A DNA stretch of 32,751 bases from Burkholderiaceae bacterium (lineage in GTDB: Bacteria; Pseudomonadota; Gammaproteobacteria; Burkholderiales; Burkholderiaceae_C). The notes beneath the pieces were generated by a model that saw only the letters and a program-made list of their open reading frames with translations, was not told the origin of the DNA and did not search any database. The stretch's first letter is position 1; the number at the start of each line of letters is the position of its first letter. The stretch is taken from NCBI GenBank assembly GCA_019234815.1, contig JAFALA010000038.1:1-32751 (forward strand), given 5' to 3'. Positions 16,534 to 25,411 of this stretch are shown in pieces. The translations under genes and the position numbers were made by a program.

Positions 16534-17088
16534 TTACGCGGCCAGTAGCGTCACCGCTTCCTGCAGGCGTTCGCCAAACTTCTTGGCGGTGGCGATGTCG
16601 CCGGCCACCATTTCGTCCGGCGACGCATCCGAGGGCGAGGCGCTCATCAAGCCGGCGAACGAGGCCACGTAGTTGATGTCGTCGCGGGTCGATGCCTTGC
16701 TGTTGCTGGGCATCAGGCCGGTGCCCACCCACAGCATGCTGTGCTGCTGGCTGAGCGTGAACATGTAGTGCAGGGTCGAGAGCTTGTCGCCGTTCATCGA
16801 GGCGGAATTGGTGAAGCCGGCCGCCAGCTTGTTGCGCCACACTTGCGTGAACCAGGGCTTGCTCGAGGCGTCGGCAAATTTCTTGAACTGCCACGACACG
16901 CTGCCCATGTAGGTGGGCGAGCCGAACACGATGGCCTTGGCCGCGGCCAGCTTGTCCCAGCCGCCTTCGGGCAGGTTGCCTTCGGCGTCGATGGCCAGCA
17001 ATTCGGCGCCGCTGGTCGAGGCGACGGCTTCTGCGATTTTGCGGGTGTGGCCGTAGCCGCTGTGATAGACGATCACGATCTTGCTCAT
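16534..17088 (-). CDS. Flavodoxin-like NAD(P)H oxidoreductase (WrbA-like)
   Basis: A 184-residue flavodoxin-fold protein. The N-terminal [20 protein letters not shown] is the FMN phosphate loop, and [19 protein letters not shown] is the second flavin loop; [23 protein letters not shown] follows. This pattern belongs to NAD(P)H:quinone oxidoreductases and related flavodoxin family proteins, which reduce quinones by two electrons. I do not call it wrbA, since sequence alone does not fix the subgroup. ATG 17088 is chosen because GGAG lies 7 bases upstream and the protein begins at the flavodoxin strand; the longer frame to 17187 adds unrelated sequence. It is convergent with the cupin gene and divergent from ssb. 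Confidence 0.9.
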   Translation of the reverse strand: MSKIVIVYHSGYGHTRKIAEAVASTSGAELLAIDAEGNLPEGGWDKLAAAKAIVFGSPTYMGSVSWQFKKFADASSKPWFTQVWRNKLAAGFTNSASMNGDKLSTLHYMFTLSQQHSMLWVGTGLMPSNSKASTRDDINYVASFAGLMSASPSDASPDEMVAGDIATAKKFGERLQEAVTLLAA

Positions 17089-17291
17089 GGAGGCGCTCCG
17101 AATTTGGGGGCAGGCGAAATTGCCTGACCGCTCGAACTGTAGGGGCGCAGTCGCCCGGCAGGCCTCAGCCGGGCTTGAAGGTCGCATTCAAAAAAATTGA
17201 TTCCTGTGGCCTGGGCGACGGGTGGCAGCCTGCCCGGCGGTGGTGTCGCTGCATAATTGACCTTTTGCACATTTCGCCAGCGGAGCGCAAC

Positions 17292-17804
17292 ATGGCCTCG
17301 GTCAACAAAGTCATTCTCATCGGCAACCTGGGTCGCGACCCCGAGGTGCGCTACACCCCCAGCGGGTCGGCCGTTTGCAATATCAGCCTGGCCACCACGC
17401 GCAACTGGAAGAGCCGCGAAGGCGGCGAGCGCCAGGAAGAGACCGAATGGCACCGCGTGGTGTTCTACGACAAGCTGGCCGAGATTGTCGGCGAGTACCT
17501 GCGCAAGGGCCGCCCCGTCTACGTCGAAGGCCGCCTGAAGACCCGCAAGTGGCAGGACAAGGACGGCAAGGACCAGTACACCACCGAGATCATCGCCGAA
17601 ACCATGCAGATGCTGGGCGGCCGAGAAGGCGGCACCGGTGCCGATGAAGGCTACAGCCGTGGCGGCGACGCCGGCGAGGCCCCGGCACCTCGCGCCGCCG
17701 CGCCGCGCGCACCCGCCGCGCGCCCGGCCGCCGCTGCCCGTCCGGCGCCTGCGCCGCGCCCGGCCACCGGCTTCGACGACATGGATGACGACATTCCGTT
17801 CTGA
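17292..17804 (+). CDS. ssb: Single-stranded DNA-binding protein
   Basis: A 170-residue SSB that coats single-stranded DNA and recruits replication and repair proteins. The OB fold spans about residues 3-110 ([61 protein letters not shown]). A Gly then Ala/Pro/Arg-rich linker (about 112-160) leads to the acidic tip DDMDDDIPF, the conserved partner-docking peptide. ATG 17292 follows CGGAG; the open frame upstream is not part of SSB. A CATAAT hexamer at about 17252 could be its -10 element, with no good -35. The linker is unusually Ala/Pro/Arg-rich rather than Gly/Gln-rich, as is common in high-GC bacteria. Confidence 0.98.
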   Translation: MASVNKVILIGNLGRDPEVRYTPSGSAVCNISLATTRNWKSREGGERQEETEWHRVVFYDKLAEIVGEYLRKGRPVYVEGRLKTRKWQDKDGKDQYTTEIIAETMQMLGGREGGTGADEGYSRGGDAGEAPAPRAAAPRAPAARPAAAARPAPAPRPATGFDDMDDDIPF

Positions 17805-17944
17805 ATCAGGCTGCCGACAGCGTTGTCTTCGTGGATTGGTTTCGTGGACTTGTGGCGGACCCATCACCACGAGCGCCGTGCGGTATTCGCGGCTTGGCGA
17901 TGCAAGATTTAGTATTCGCACACCTGTCTGATCGGGTGTGCCGC

Positions 17945-18502
17945 ATGAAGCGCCTGCTGGTCTTGTCGCTGCTGAGCTGTTCCATCGTGATGCCCATGTC
18001 TGTCAAGGCCGAGGGCTGTCCGCAGAATGTGAATACGCTGGAAGCCCTGCGCATGCTGAATGCCTTCAGGGCGCAGGCCCGGCGCTGTGGGACGCAATGG
18101 TTCGAGGCTGCGGGTCCTGTGCACTGGAGCGGCCAGTTGCAGACCTCGGCGCAGCGCTACGCCATTGAACTCGCGCAGCGCGACACCCTCAGCCACGAAG
18201 GCCTGCAAAATCACAGCCTGCGCGACCGCCTGCGCCAAAGCGGCTATCCGATGCGCATGGGCGGCGAAAACCTGTCAGCCGGCCTGGCCACCTTGCCTGA
18301 GGTGCTGTCGCAATGGAGCGGCAGCCCGGCGCATTGCGACAACCTGATGGACAAGCGCTATGAAGAGGTGGGCCTGGCCTGCGTGGCCGGACCGGGCCAG
18401 TACGGCTACTACTGGGTGCTGCACCTGGGCGTGCCGCTGGTGATGGTGCCGGGCCTTGAGATGGCGTCCGGCCTGAATTCGGCAGTCGCGCTCAGGCACT
18501 GA
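17945..18502 (+). CDS. Secreted CAP (SCP-like) domain protein
   Basis: A 185-residue exported protein. The N-terminus MKRLLVLSLLSCSIVMPMSVKAEG is a signal peptide ending after KA at about residue 22. The CAP domain follows: LNAFRAQARRCG, VHWSGQLQTSAQRYAIELAQRDTLSHEG (the usual His and Glu of the CAP cavity), GGENLSAG, QWSGSPAHCDNLMDKRYEEVGLA and YYWVLHLG. CAP proteins occur in bacterial periplasms and secretions, with lipid-binding or protease-like roles proposed but rarely proven. Cys residues are present that may form disulfides. The frame is open from 17831, but ATG 17945 places the signal peptide at the N-terminus; the ribosome site is weak. It is convergent with the AhpD-like gene. Confidence 0.92.
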   Translation: MKRLLVLSLLSCSIVMPMSVKAEGCPQNVNTLEALRMLNAFRAQARRCGTQWFEAAGPVHWSGQLQTSAQRYAIELAQRDTLSHEGLQNHSLRDRLRQSGYPMRMGGENLSAGLATLPEVLSQWSGSPAHCDNLMDKRYEEVGLACVAGPGQYGYYWVLHLGVPLVMVPGLEMASGLNSAVALRH

Positions 18503-18537
18503 AATACCGCGCCGCGCCGACTCGGCGGGCGAGCGAA

Positions 18538-19035
18538 TCAAGCTGCGGCGGCATGCTCCAGCCCGGGCGGCGTGAAGCGCAGCGCGCCGGCAATCCGGTT
18601 CCAGGCGTTGATGTTGGCGATGGCCCCGGTGAGGGCCGCCAGTTCGGTGGTCGAGAAATGGCTCGCAACCGTGGCGTGGAGCGCATCGTCGATGGGTGCC
18701 TGGGCCATCCGGGTCAAGGCTTCCGCCCAGGCGAGCGCGGCACGCTCGCGCGCATCGAAGCAGCTCACCTCGCGCCAGGTGGGCAGCAGGTCCAGCTGCA
18801 GCGGCGATACGCCGGCCTTGCGGGCCCAGTCCAGGTGGAGCTGGAGGCAAAAGGCGCAGCCGTTGATCTGCGAGACACGCACCTTCAACAGCTCCGACAG
18901 CTTCTTGTCGAGGCCGGCCGACTCCACGGCCTGGGCCAGATTGCGCAGGGCCGCAACGGCGCCGGGCACGGCCTGTTCGAACGCTGGCCAGCTGATGTGC
19001 GGCGTATGGGCGGTGTGACGGGGGATGTCTGACAT
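18538..19035 (-). CDS. Carboxymuconolactone decarboxylase family (AhpD-like) protein
   Basis: A 165-residue all-helical protein of the CMD/AhpD superfamily. LSELLKVRVSQINGCAFCLQLHLDWARKAG contains the redox pair C60-x-x-C63 and H67, the arrangement used by AhpD-like alkylhydroperoxidases. Later TELAALTGAIANINAWNRIAG matches the common C-terminal helix with its Asn-x-x-Asn-Arg signature. It is likely a peroxidase-like antioxidant enzyme, with substrate and reductant unknown. Two upstream ATGs exist in other frames only. The gene is convergent with the CAP-domain gene and lies downstream, in the same direction, of the regulator at 19121-19771, but an 85-base gap separates it from the window's nearby genes, so it probably has its own promoter. 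Confidence 0.92.
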   Translation of the reverse strand: MSDIPRHTAHTPHISWPAFEQAVPGAVAALRNLAQAVESAGLDKKLSELLKVRVSQINGCAFCLQLHLDWARKAGVSPLQLDLLPTWREVSCFDARERAALAWAEALTRMAQAPIDDALHATVASHFSTTELAALTGAIANINAWNRIAGALRFTPPGLEHAAAA

Positions 19036-19120
19036 GGTGTGTCCTTGTCTGCAGCTCGATGGCTGGATGGATGGCGAGAGCGGCGCGGGTGTATGGCTCG
19101 AACGCGGGCAAGCGCCGGCG

Positions 19121-19771
19121 TCAGATCCACCCCAGATCGATGGCGCGCAGCACGGCCTGGGTGCGGTCGCGCACGCCCATTTTTGAAAATACCGCCGAAC
19201 AGTGGTTCTTGATCACGCCTTCGCTGTTGCCCAGCAAGGCGGCGATTTCGGTGTTGGAGCGGCCGCTGGCGACCAGGCGCAGGACCTGCAGCTCCTTGGG
19301 CGACAAGGGGTCTGGCTCAGGCGTCGCCTCGAAGGCGCGTTCGACCTGATGTGCGGGGCGCTCCATGCGCTCGGTGAGGCTGGGCCGGAATGCGGTGCCG
19401 CCTGCGGCGACGTCCTTGATGGCCTGGACCAGGGTGTCGGGGCTGATGGCCTTGAGCAGAAAGCCCCTGGCGCCGGCCCGTACCGCTTCGTCGAAGACGG
19501 CGGTGTCGTCGAAGGTGGTCAGCAGCACGACGGGAATCTTGAGCGCCCGCGCCGCCAGCGCGCGAATCAGGCCCAGCCCGTCCAGGCGCGGCATGCGCAT
19601 GTCCGACAGGATCAGGTCCGGCGGGTCGGCGGCGATCAGTTCCAGCGCATGCGCGCCGTCGCTGGCTTCGCTGACCACGCGCACATCCTCGCTGAGCGAC
19701 AGCAAACCCTTGAGGCCCTCACGCACCAGTTGTTGGTCCTCCACCAGCAAGACCTTGACCGCCTCCGTCAT
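19121..19771 (-). CDS. LuxR/NarL-type response regulator
   Basis: A 216-residue two-component DNA-binding regulator. The receiver domain (about 1-120) has acidic ED at 11-12, phospho-acceptor D57 in LILSDMRMPRLDG, Thr in VVLLTTFDD, and the conserved Lys in FLLKAISPDTL. The C-terminal LuxR helix-turn-helix is LSPKELQVLRLVASGRSNTEIAALLGNS followed by VIKNHCSAVFSKMGVRDRTQAV. ATG 19771 is preceded by AAGGAG at 9 bases; the longer frame to 19807 overlaps the kinase end. It follows the histidine kinase at 19807-21057 on the same strand with a 35-base gap and is its likely partner. Target genes are not evident. Confidence 0.96.
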   Translation of the reverse strand: MTEAVKVLLVEDQQLVREGLKGLLSLSEDVRVVSEASDGAHALELIAADPPDLILSDMRMPRLDGLGLIRALAARALKIPVVLLTTFDDTAVFDEAVRAGARGFLLKAISPDTLVQAIKDVAAGGTAFRPSLTERMERPAHQVERAFEATPEPDPLSPKELQVLRLVASGRSNTEIAALLGNSEGVIKNHCSAVFSKMGVRDRTQAVLRAIDLGWI

Positions 19772-19806
19772 CTCGTGCACTCCTTCTTGTTCAGGACAGC
19801 GCCGCA

Positions 19807-21057
19807 TCAGCAGCTGCGCGGCAGGCTCAATTCGATCATGAAACCAGGACTGTTGCGCACGATGCGCATCTGCCCGCCCAGCTCGGCCATGCGCTCCTGC
19901 ATGCCCTTGAGGCCATTGCCCTCACGCAGGCGCGGCGCACCCGTGCCGTCGTCGGCGATGGTTACGCGCACCTGTTCATGGTCGCCCGAGCCATTCACCG
20001 TCAATTCGATGGACACTTGGCCCGCGCGGGCGTGCCTCACGCTGTTGGTGACGGCCTCCTGCACGCAGCGCAGCAGGGCGTGCGCGGCGCGCGGCGAGAG
20101 ATCGCGGGCGGCGTCGTTCAACTGCAGTTGGATCTGCACGCTGGCAATGCCCTGGGCCAGCGTGTGCAGCGCCGTGCTGAGGTCGATGCGCTGCGAGCTG
20201 CGCTCGTGCGAGACGGCGGCGCGCACGTCGGCCAGCAGGTTGGCCGCGCCTTCGCGCGCCTTGTCGACCGCCAGGGTCGCCCCGGCGACGTCGGCGCGCT
20301 GCAGCAGGCCGCTGCTGAGCTGCAGGTGCAGGTTCAAGGCTGTCAGATGGTGGCCCATCACGTCGTGCAGCTCCCGGGCCATCAGCATGCGCTCGGCGTA
20401 GCGCAGCTGTTCCGCCTGGAGTTTTTCATTGCTGAGCTTTTCGGCCAGCATGGCCTGCAGCCAGCGGCGTTTCTCGGCCTCTGCGGCGGCCATGCGGCCC
20501 AGGCCGAAGGCCATGCCGTGCAGGGCGACCATCTCCATGGTCAGGCTCAGCGTGTGGGCCCAGGCCGGGATGTCCAGCGCCAGCTGCTCGGCCTGCTGCG
20601 CCTCGCTGGGCAGCAGCCAGTACAGGCTGACGTTGATCAGCACCTGGCTGAGCGCGAACAGGAAGGCGGTGCGGCGGGCCAGCAGCACGGCGGCCAGCGC
20701 CGTGACCAGAAAGGGCAGGCCCGGCGTGACCAGCAGGGCCATCAGGTTCAGCGCCAGCACCTGCGCGAGCGTGGCCCGCGGCGGCTGGTCCAGGCTGGTC
20801 TGGCGGGCCAGGCGCCAGAACTGCAGGAAGAACAGCAGCACCAGCGCAAAGCAGGTCAGCACCAGCGCAGGGGTGTCGGCCGAGCCGCCCCAGCGATGGA
20901 ACAGCGCGGCGAGCACGCCGTCGTAGGCCTCGCTGCGGTTGCCGCTCAGGCTGGAGACAACGGCGCTCAGTTCCAGCAAACAGATGGCCAGCGCGGCCAC
21001 GCGCAGCACGAAGGCCGGCTGCGCGATGCGGGCGAGGAGGCGGTCCAGCGTGTTCAA
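19807..21057 (-). CDS. Membrane sensor histidine kinase (HisKA_3, DesK-like)
   Basis: A 416-residue sensor kinase. About six hydrophobic segments fill residues 10-185 ([89 protein letters not shown]), with no large periplasmic domain. A short coiled linker leads to the HisKA_3 box [22 protein letters not shown] with phospho-acceptor H231, then the ATPase domain with N box [12 protein letters not shown] and G boxes IADDGTGAP and [11 protein letters not shown]. The likely start is TTG 21057, which overlaps the mnmA stop (TTGA), so translation may be coupled. The open frame extends into mnmA but that part is not homologous. It pairs with the regulator at 19121-19771. The signal is unknown. Confidence 0.93.
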   Translation of the reverse strand: MNTLDRLLARIAQPAFVLRVAALAICLLELSAVVSSLSGNRSEAYDGVLAALFHRWGGSADTPALVLTCFALVLLFFLQFWRLARQTSLDQPPRATLAQVLALNLMALLVTPGLPFLVTALAAVLLARRTAFLFALSQVLINVSLYWLLPSEAQQAEQLALDIPAWAHTLSLTMEMVALHGMAFGLGRMAAAEAEKRRWLQAMLAEKLSNEKLQAEQLRYAERMLMARELHDVMGHHLTALNLHLQLSSGLLQRADVAGATLAVDKAREGAANLLADVRAAVSHERSSQRIDLSTALHTLAQGIASVQIQLQLNDAARDLSPRAAHALLRCVQEAVTNSVRHARAGQVSIELTVNGSGDHEQVRVTIADDGTGAPRLREGNGLKGMQERMAELGGQMRIVRNSPGFMIELSLPRSC

Positions 21058-22181
21058 GCGGCCCCTGCAGCCATCGCCGCCTCGATGACGCCGCCGCCCA
21101 GGCAGACCTCGCCGTCGTACAGCACCGCGCTCTGGCCGGGCGTGACGGCCCATTGCGGCTGCACGAAGTCGAGCCGGAATTGGCCCGGTTGCGGATGCTC
21201 GGGCGTGAAGGCGCAGGCCGCGTCGCCTTGCCGGTAGCGCGTCTTGGCGCCGAAGCCGCCGAAGGCGGGGCCTTGAGCCGCGGTCCAGGAGATGTCGCTG
21301 GCAATGAGGCTTTGGCTCAGCAGCCAGGGGTGTTCATGGCCCTGCACCACATAGAGGGTGTTGGTCTGCATGTCCTTGCGGGCCACGAACCAGGGCGCGT
21401 GCTCGCCGCCGCCGCGCGGCGCGCCTTTCTCCTTCACGCCGCCTATGCCCAGGCCCTGGCGCTGGCCCAGGGTGTAGAAGGACAGCCCCACATGCTCGCC
21501 GAGCTTGCGGCCGCGCTCGTCCTTGATGGGGCCGGGTTGATGCGCCAGATAGCGGTTCAGGAACTCGCGAAAGGGCCGCTCGCCGATGAAGCAGATGCCG
21601 GTGGAGTCTTTCTTCTTGGCGTTGGGCAGGCCGATTTCCTCGGCAATGCGCCGTACCTCGGTCTTGCGCAACTCGCCGACCGGGAACAGCGTCTTGGCGA
21701 GCTGGGCCTGGTTGAGCCGGTGCAGGAAATAGCTCTGGTCCTTGAGCGGGTCCAGGCCCTTCAGCAATTGGACTTGGCCTCCTAACTCACGGACCCGGGC
21801 GTAATGCCCGGTCGCAATCTTCTCGGCCCCCAGGCGCATCGCGTGATCGAGGAAGGCCTTGAACTTGATCTCGGCATTGCACAGCACGTCGGGGTTGGGC
21901 GTGCGTCCGGCTTGGTACTCGCGCAGGAAGGCGGCAAAAACGCGGTCCTTGTAGTCGGCGGCGAAATTCACGTGCTCGATCTCGATGCCGATCACGTCGG
22001 CCACGGCGGCCGCATCGACGAAATCGATGTTGGACGAGCAGTATTCGCTGTCGTCGTCGTCTTCCCAGTTCTTCATGAAGATGCCGATGACTTCGTGCCC
22101 GGCCTGCTTCAACAAGTGGGCCGTGACGGCGGAATCGACGCCGCCCGACAGGCCCACCACCACTCTGTGCTTTGCATTCAT
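21054..22181 (-). CDS. mnmA: tRNA-specific 2-thiouridylase MnmA
   Basis: A 375-residue enzyme that adds sulfur to U34 of tRNAs for Lys, Glu and Gln, using ATP and sulfur relayed from the Tus system. The PP-loop SGGVDS is at residues 12-17. Catalytic C101 is in [12 protein letters not shown], and the second cysteine C197 in [12 protein letters not shown]; both are in the expected places. GHYAR and [11 protein letters not shown] also match the family. ATG 22181 is chosen by homology, since the frame is open further to 22433. It is the first gene of a minus-strand run with the histidine kinase and the LuxR regulator, whose kinase start overlaps its stop by TTGA. Confidence 0.97.
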   Translation of the reverse strand: MNAKHRVVVGLSGGVDSAVTAHLLKQAGHEVIGIFMKNWEDDDDSEYCSSNIDFVDAAAVADVIGIEIEHVNFAADYKDRVFAAFLREYQAGRTPNPDVLCNAEIKFKAFLDHAMRLGAEKIATGHYARVRELGGQVQLLKGLDPLKDQSYFLHRLNQAQLAKTLFPVGELRKTEVRRIAEEIGLPNAKKKDSTGICFIGERPFREFLNRYLAHQPGPIKDERGRKLGEHVGLSFYTLGQRQGLGIGGVKEKGAPRGGGEHAPWFVARKDMQTNTLYVVQGHEHPWLLSQSLIASDISWTAAQGPAFGGFGAKTRYRQGDAACAFTPEHPQPGQFRLDFVQPQWAVTPGQSAVLYDGEVCLGGGVIEAAMAAGAA

Positions 22182-22362
22182 GCCGCAATTATCCGGGGCC
22201 TCGGTTGGGGCCGTGAAACCAAGGGAAATCCCTAGGCGGATCGCGGACGTGCGGTGTCTCGTATCTGCAGCAGTCTGCCCGGGCGACCGTGTAAGCTCCA
22301 AAGCGGCTTTTGTACGCTCAAGACAATGCCTGGCCTGCCGCCAGGATCGCAAGGAGACAGAC

Positions 22363-23505
22363 ATGCTGATCGGAGTGCCGCTGGAAACAGCTGCAGGTGA
22401 GACGCGCGTGGCCGCCACGCCGGAGACCGTCAAGAAACTCGTCGCCCAGGGACACGCCGTGCGGATTCAGGCAGGCGCCGGTGTCCAAGCGTCCAGCGTC
22501 GATGCGAGCTATGAAGCCGCGGGGGCCCAGATGGTCGACGCGGCGGGCGCCTTTGCCGCCGATCTGGTGCTCAAGGTGCGCAGCCCCGACGCGCAGGAGC
22601 TGGCGCTGATGAAACCCGGCACCGCGCTGGTGGGCATGCTCAATCCTTTCGACAAGGACGGTTTGCAGGCCCTCGCCAACGCCGGTCTGACCGCATTCGC
22701 GCTCGAGGCGGCGCCGCGCACCACGCGCGCGCAAAGCATGGACGTGCTGTCCAGCCAGGCCAACATCGCCGGCTACAAGGCCGTGATGACTGCCGCCGAC
22801 CGCTACCAGCGCTTCTTTCCCATGCTGATGACGGCGGCCGGCACGGTCAAGGCCGCGCGCGTGGTCATCCTGGGCGTGGGCGTGGCGGGCCTGCAGGCCA
22901 TCGCCACGGCCAAGCGCCTGGGCGCCGTGATCGAGGCCTCCGACGTGCGTCCCTCCGTGAAGGAGCAGGTCGAATCGCTGGGCGCCAAGTTCATCGACGT
23001 GCCCTACGAGACCGCGGAAGAGAAGGAGGCGGCCGAGGGCGTGGGCGGTTATGCGCGCCCCATGCCGCAGAGCTGGCTGGACCGCCAGAAGGTCGAGGTG
23101 GCCAAGCGCGTGGCGCAAGCCGACGTGGTGATCTCCACGGCGCTGATACCCGGCCGCGCCGCGCCGGTGCTGGTGACCGAGGAGATGGTCAAGAGCATGA
23201 AGCCGGGCTCGGTGATCGTCGACATCGCGGCCGGCCGGGGCGCCATCGGTCCGCATGGCGGGCCGGGCGGCAACTGCCCGCTGACCGAGGCCGACCGGAC
23301 CGTGCAGCGCCATGGCGTGACCATCGTGGGCGAGACCAATCTGCCGGCCCTGTTGGCGGCCGACGCCTCGGCGCTGTATGCCCGCAACGTGCTGGACTTC
23401 CTCAAGCTGGTGCTCACCAAGGAAGCCGCCTTCCATGTGCCCATGGACGACAACATCGTGGCCGCCTGCCTGGTGGCCCAGGGCGGCCAGGTCAAGCGCG
23501 CCTGA
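22363..23505 (+). CDS. pntAA: NAD(P) transhydrogenase alpha subunit part 1
   Basis: A 380-residue soluble subunit holding the NAD(H)-binding domain I of the proton-translocating transhydrogenase, which passes hydride between NADH and NADP+ using the proton gradient. [14 protein letters not shown] opens the protein. The Rossmann loop [22 protein letters not shown] is followed by [19 protein letters not shown], and [22 protein letters not shown] and [12 protein letters not shown] are family blocks. ATG 22363 follows AAGGAG at 7 bases. The length fits the split form known from Rhodospirillum, where alpha is encoded by two genes. It is first in the operon pntAA-pntAB-pntB. Confidence 0.97.
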   Translation: MLIGVPLETAAGETRVAATPETVKKLVAQGHAVRIQAGAGVQASSVDASYEAAGAQMVDAAGAFAADLVLKVRSPDAQELALMKPGTALVGMLNPFDKDGLQALANAGLTAFALEAAPRTTRAQSMDVLSSQANIAGYKAVMTAADRYQRFFPMLMTAAGTVKAARVVILGVGVAGLQAIATAKRLGAVIEASDVRPSVKEQVESLGAKFIDVPYETAEEKEAAEGVGGYARPMPQSWLDRQKVEVAKRVAQADVVISTALIPGRAAPVLVTEEMVKSMKPGSVIVDIAAGRGAIGPHGGPGGNCPLTEADRTVQRHGVTIVGETNLPALLAADASALYARNVLDFLKLVLTKEAAFHVPMDDNIVAACLVAQGGQVKRA

Positions 23506-23534
23506 AGCGCCGCAGCAAGCAAGGAACACAAGTC

Positions 23535-23846
23535 ATGGATACCGTTTCGCCAACCCTGATTCACCTGATCATCTTCGTGCTGGCCATTTACGTGGGCTAC
23601 CACGTGGTCTGGACCGTCACGCCCGCGCTGCACACGCCGCTGATGGCCGTGACCAACGCGATCTCGGCCATCGTCATCGTCGGCGCCATGCTGGCCGCCG
23701 CGATGACCGAGACCGACCTGGGCAAGCTGATGGGCACGCTGGCCGTGGCGCTGGCCGCCGTCAACGTGTTCGGCGGCTTCCTGGTGACGCGCCGCATGCT
23801 GGAAATGTTCAAGAAGAAGGACAAGAAGACTGGAGCCAAGTCATGA
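23535..23846 (+). CDS. pntAB: NAD(P) transhydrogenase alpha subunit part 2
   Basis: A 103-residue membrane subunit, corresponding to the C-terminal transmembrane part of a single-chain alpha subunit. Three hydrophobic segments are visible: LIHLIIFVLAIYVGYHVVW, AISAIVIVGAMLAAAM and LAVALAAVNVFGGFLVTRRML, ending in a Lys-rich tail. An AAGGA box lies 8 bases before ATG 23535. The stop codon overlaps the pntB start (ATGA at 23843-23846), indicating translational coupling within the transhydrogenase operon. Confidence 0.95.
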   Translation: MDTVSPTLIHLIIFVLAIYVGYHVVWTVTPALHTPLMAVTNAISAIVIVGAMLAAAMTETDLGKLMGTLAVALAAVNVFGGFLVTRRMLEMFKKKDKKTGAKS

Positions 23847-25267
23847 GCATGAACCTCGTCACCTTCCTGTACCTGGTCGCGAGCGTCTGCTTCATCCAGG
23901 CGCTCAAGGGCCTGTCCCACCCGACCACCTCGATACGCGGCAACCTCTTCGGCATGACCGGCATGGCGATCGCGGCCGTGACCACCGGCGCGCTGATCTA
24001 CCGCCTTTCGGGCGACAGCCTGAACGGCCTGAGCTATGTGCTCGTGGGCCTGCTGCTGGGTGGCGGCCTGGGCGCCTACATGGCCAACAAGGTCGAGATG
24101 ACCAAGATGCCCGAGCTGGTGGCCTTCATGCACAGCATGATCGGCCTGGCGGCGGTGTTCATTGCCGCGACGGCGGTGGTCGAGCCCTGGGCCTTCGGCA
24201 TCACCACGCACGGCGGCGAGATTCCGCAGGGCAACCGGGTCGAGCTGGCGCTGGGGGCCTTCATTGGCGCGGTGACCTTCAGCGGCTCGGTGATCGCCTT
24301 CGGCAAGCTCAGCGGCAAGTACAAGTTCCGCCTGTTCCAGGGCGCGCCGGTGACCTTCAGCGGACAGCACCCGCTGAACCTGGTGCTGGGCCTGGCGGCC
24401 ATCGTCCTGTGCTATGGCTTCTTCGCGTCGGAGAGCCGGTTTGATTTCGGCATGATCCTGGCATTGGGCTTTGCGCTCGGCGTGCTGCTGATCATCCCGA
24501 TCGGCGGCGCCGACATGCCGGTGGTGGTTTCGATGCTGAACAGCTATTCGGGCTGGGCCGCCGCGGGCATCGGCTTCTCTCTTGATAACAGCATGCTGAT
24601 CATCGCCGGCTCGCTGGTGGGCTCCAGCGGCGCCATCCTCTCGTACATCATGTGCAAGGCGATGAACCGCAGCTTCTTCAACGTGATCCTGGGCGGCTTC
24701 GGTGGCGACGCCGGCACCAGCCAGCAGGGCGCCCAGCAGCAGCGCAACGTGAAGAGCGGCAGCGCCGACGATGCCGCGTACATCCTGGGCAACGCCGAAA
24801 GCGTGATCGTCGTGCCGGGCTACGGCCTGGCGGTGGCGCGCGCGCAGCATGCCGTGCACGAACTGACGGAAAAGCTGATCGAGAAGGGTGTCAACGTCAA
24901 GTACGCCATCCATCCGGTGGCCGGCCGCATGCCGGGCCACATGAACGTGCTGCTGGCCGAGGCCGAGGTGCCCTACGACCAGGTGTTCGAGATGGAGGAC
25001 ATCAACGGCGAATTCGGGCAGGCCGACGTGGCCATCATCCTGGGCGCCAACGACGTGGTGAATCCGGCCGCGCTGCAGAAGGGTTCGCCGATCTACGGCA
25101 TGCCCATCCTGGAGGCCTTCAAGGCCAAGACCGTGATCGTCAACAAGCGTTCGATGGCGTCCGGCTACGCGGGCCTCGACAACGAGCTGTTCTACATGGA
25201 CAAGACCATGATGGTGTTCGGCGATGCCAAGAAGGTCGTCGAGGACATGATCAAGGCCGTCGAATGA
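23843..25267 (+). CDS. pntB: NAD(P) transhydrogenase beta subunit
   Basis: A 474-residue subunit with the remaining membrane helices and the NADP(H)-binding domain III. At least eight hydrophobic segments fill residues 1-270, with conserved polar residues such as FMHSMIGLAAVFIA and GGADMPVVVSMLNSYSGWAAAGIGF. The soluble C-terminal domain (from about 310) has VIVVPGYGLAVARAQHAVHEL, AIHPVAGRMPGHMNVLLAEA, ANDVVNPAA and NKRSMASGYAGLDNELF, which form the NADP site. It is full length. Its start overlaps the pntAB stop by four bases, and the operon ends with a strong hairpin terminator at 25297-25326. Confidence 0.97.
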   Translation: MSMNLVTFLYLVASVCFIQALKGLSHPTTSIRGNLFGMTGMAIAAVTTGALIYRLSGDSLNGLSYVLVGLLLGGGLGAYMANKVEMTKMPELVAFMHSMIGLAAVFIAATAVVEPWAFGITTHGGEIPQGNRVELALGAFIGAVTFSGSVIAFGKLSGKYKFRLFQGAPVTFSGQHPLNLVLGLAAIVLCYGFFASESRFDFGMILALGFALGVLLIIPIGGADMPVVVSMLNSYSGWAAAGIGFSLDNSMLIIAGSLVGSSGAILSYIMCKAMNRSFFNVILGGFGGDAGTSQQGAQQQRNVKSGSADDAAYILGNAESVIVVPGYGLAVARAQHAVHELTEKLIEKGVNVKYAIHPVAGRMPGHMNVLLAEAEVPYDQVFEMEDINGEFGQADVAIILGANDVVNPAALQKGSPIYGMPILEAFKAKTVIVNKRSMASGYAGLDNELFYMDKTMMVFGDAKKVVEDMIKAVE

Positions 25268-25296
25268 CTTGACGCCCTTTTTCGGCGTATCCGGCC

Positions 25297-25326
25297 AGGC
25301 CTTGCTCCGCAGAGCAAGGCCTTTTT
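25297..25326 (+). terminator. Rho-independent terminator of the pnt operon
   Basis: AGGCCTTGCTC (25297-25307), loop CGCA, GAGCAAGGCCT (25312-25322), then TTTTG. An 11-bp perfect stem followed by a T-run, 30 bases after the pntB stop codon. Confidence 0.95.
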
Positions 25327-25411
25327 GATGGAGCGCTCTAGGCGGCTATCGAATCCCCCGATGGTGAGGCCGGCCGCGTAAGGGACAATTCAGCATTGAA
25401 GAAGTGGAGAC

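Noticed and set aside
23597-24940. 447-codon frame antisense to pntAB/pntB
   Set aside because: It crosses the pntAB-pntB overlap; its composition is that of an antisense shadow.
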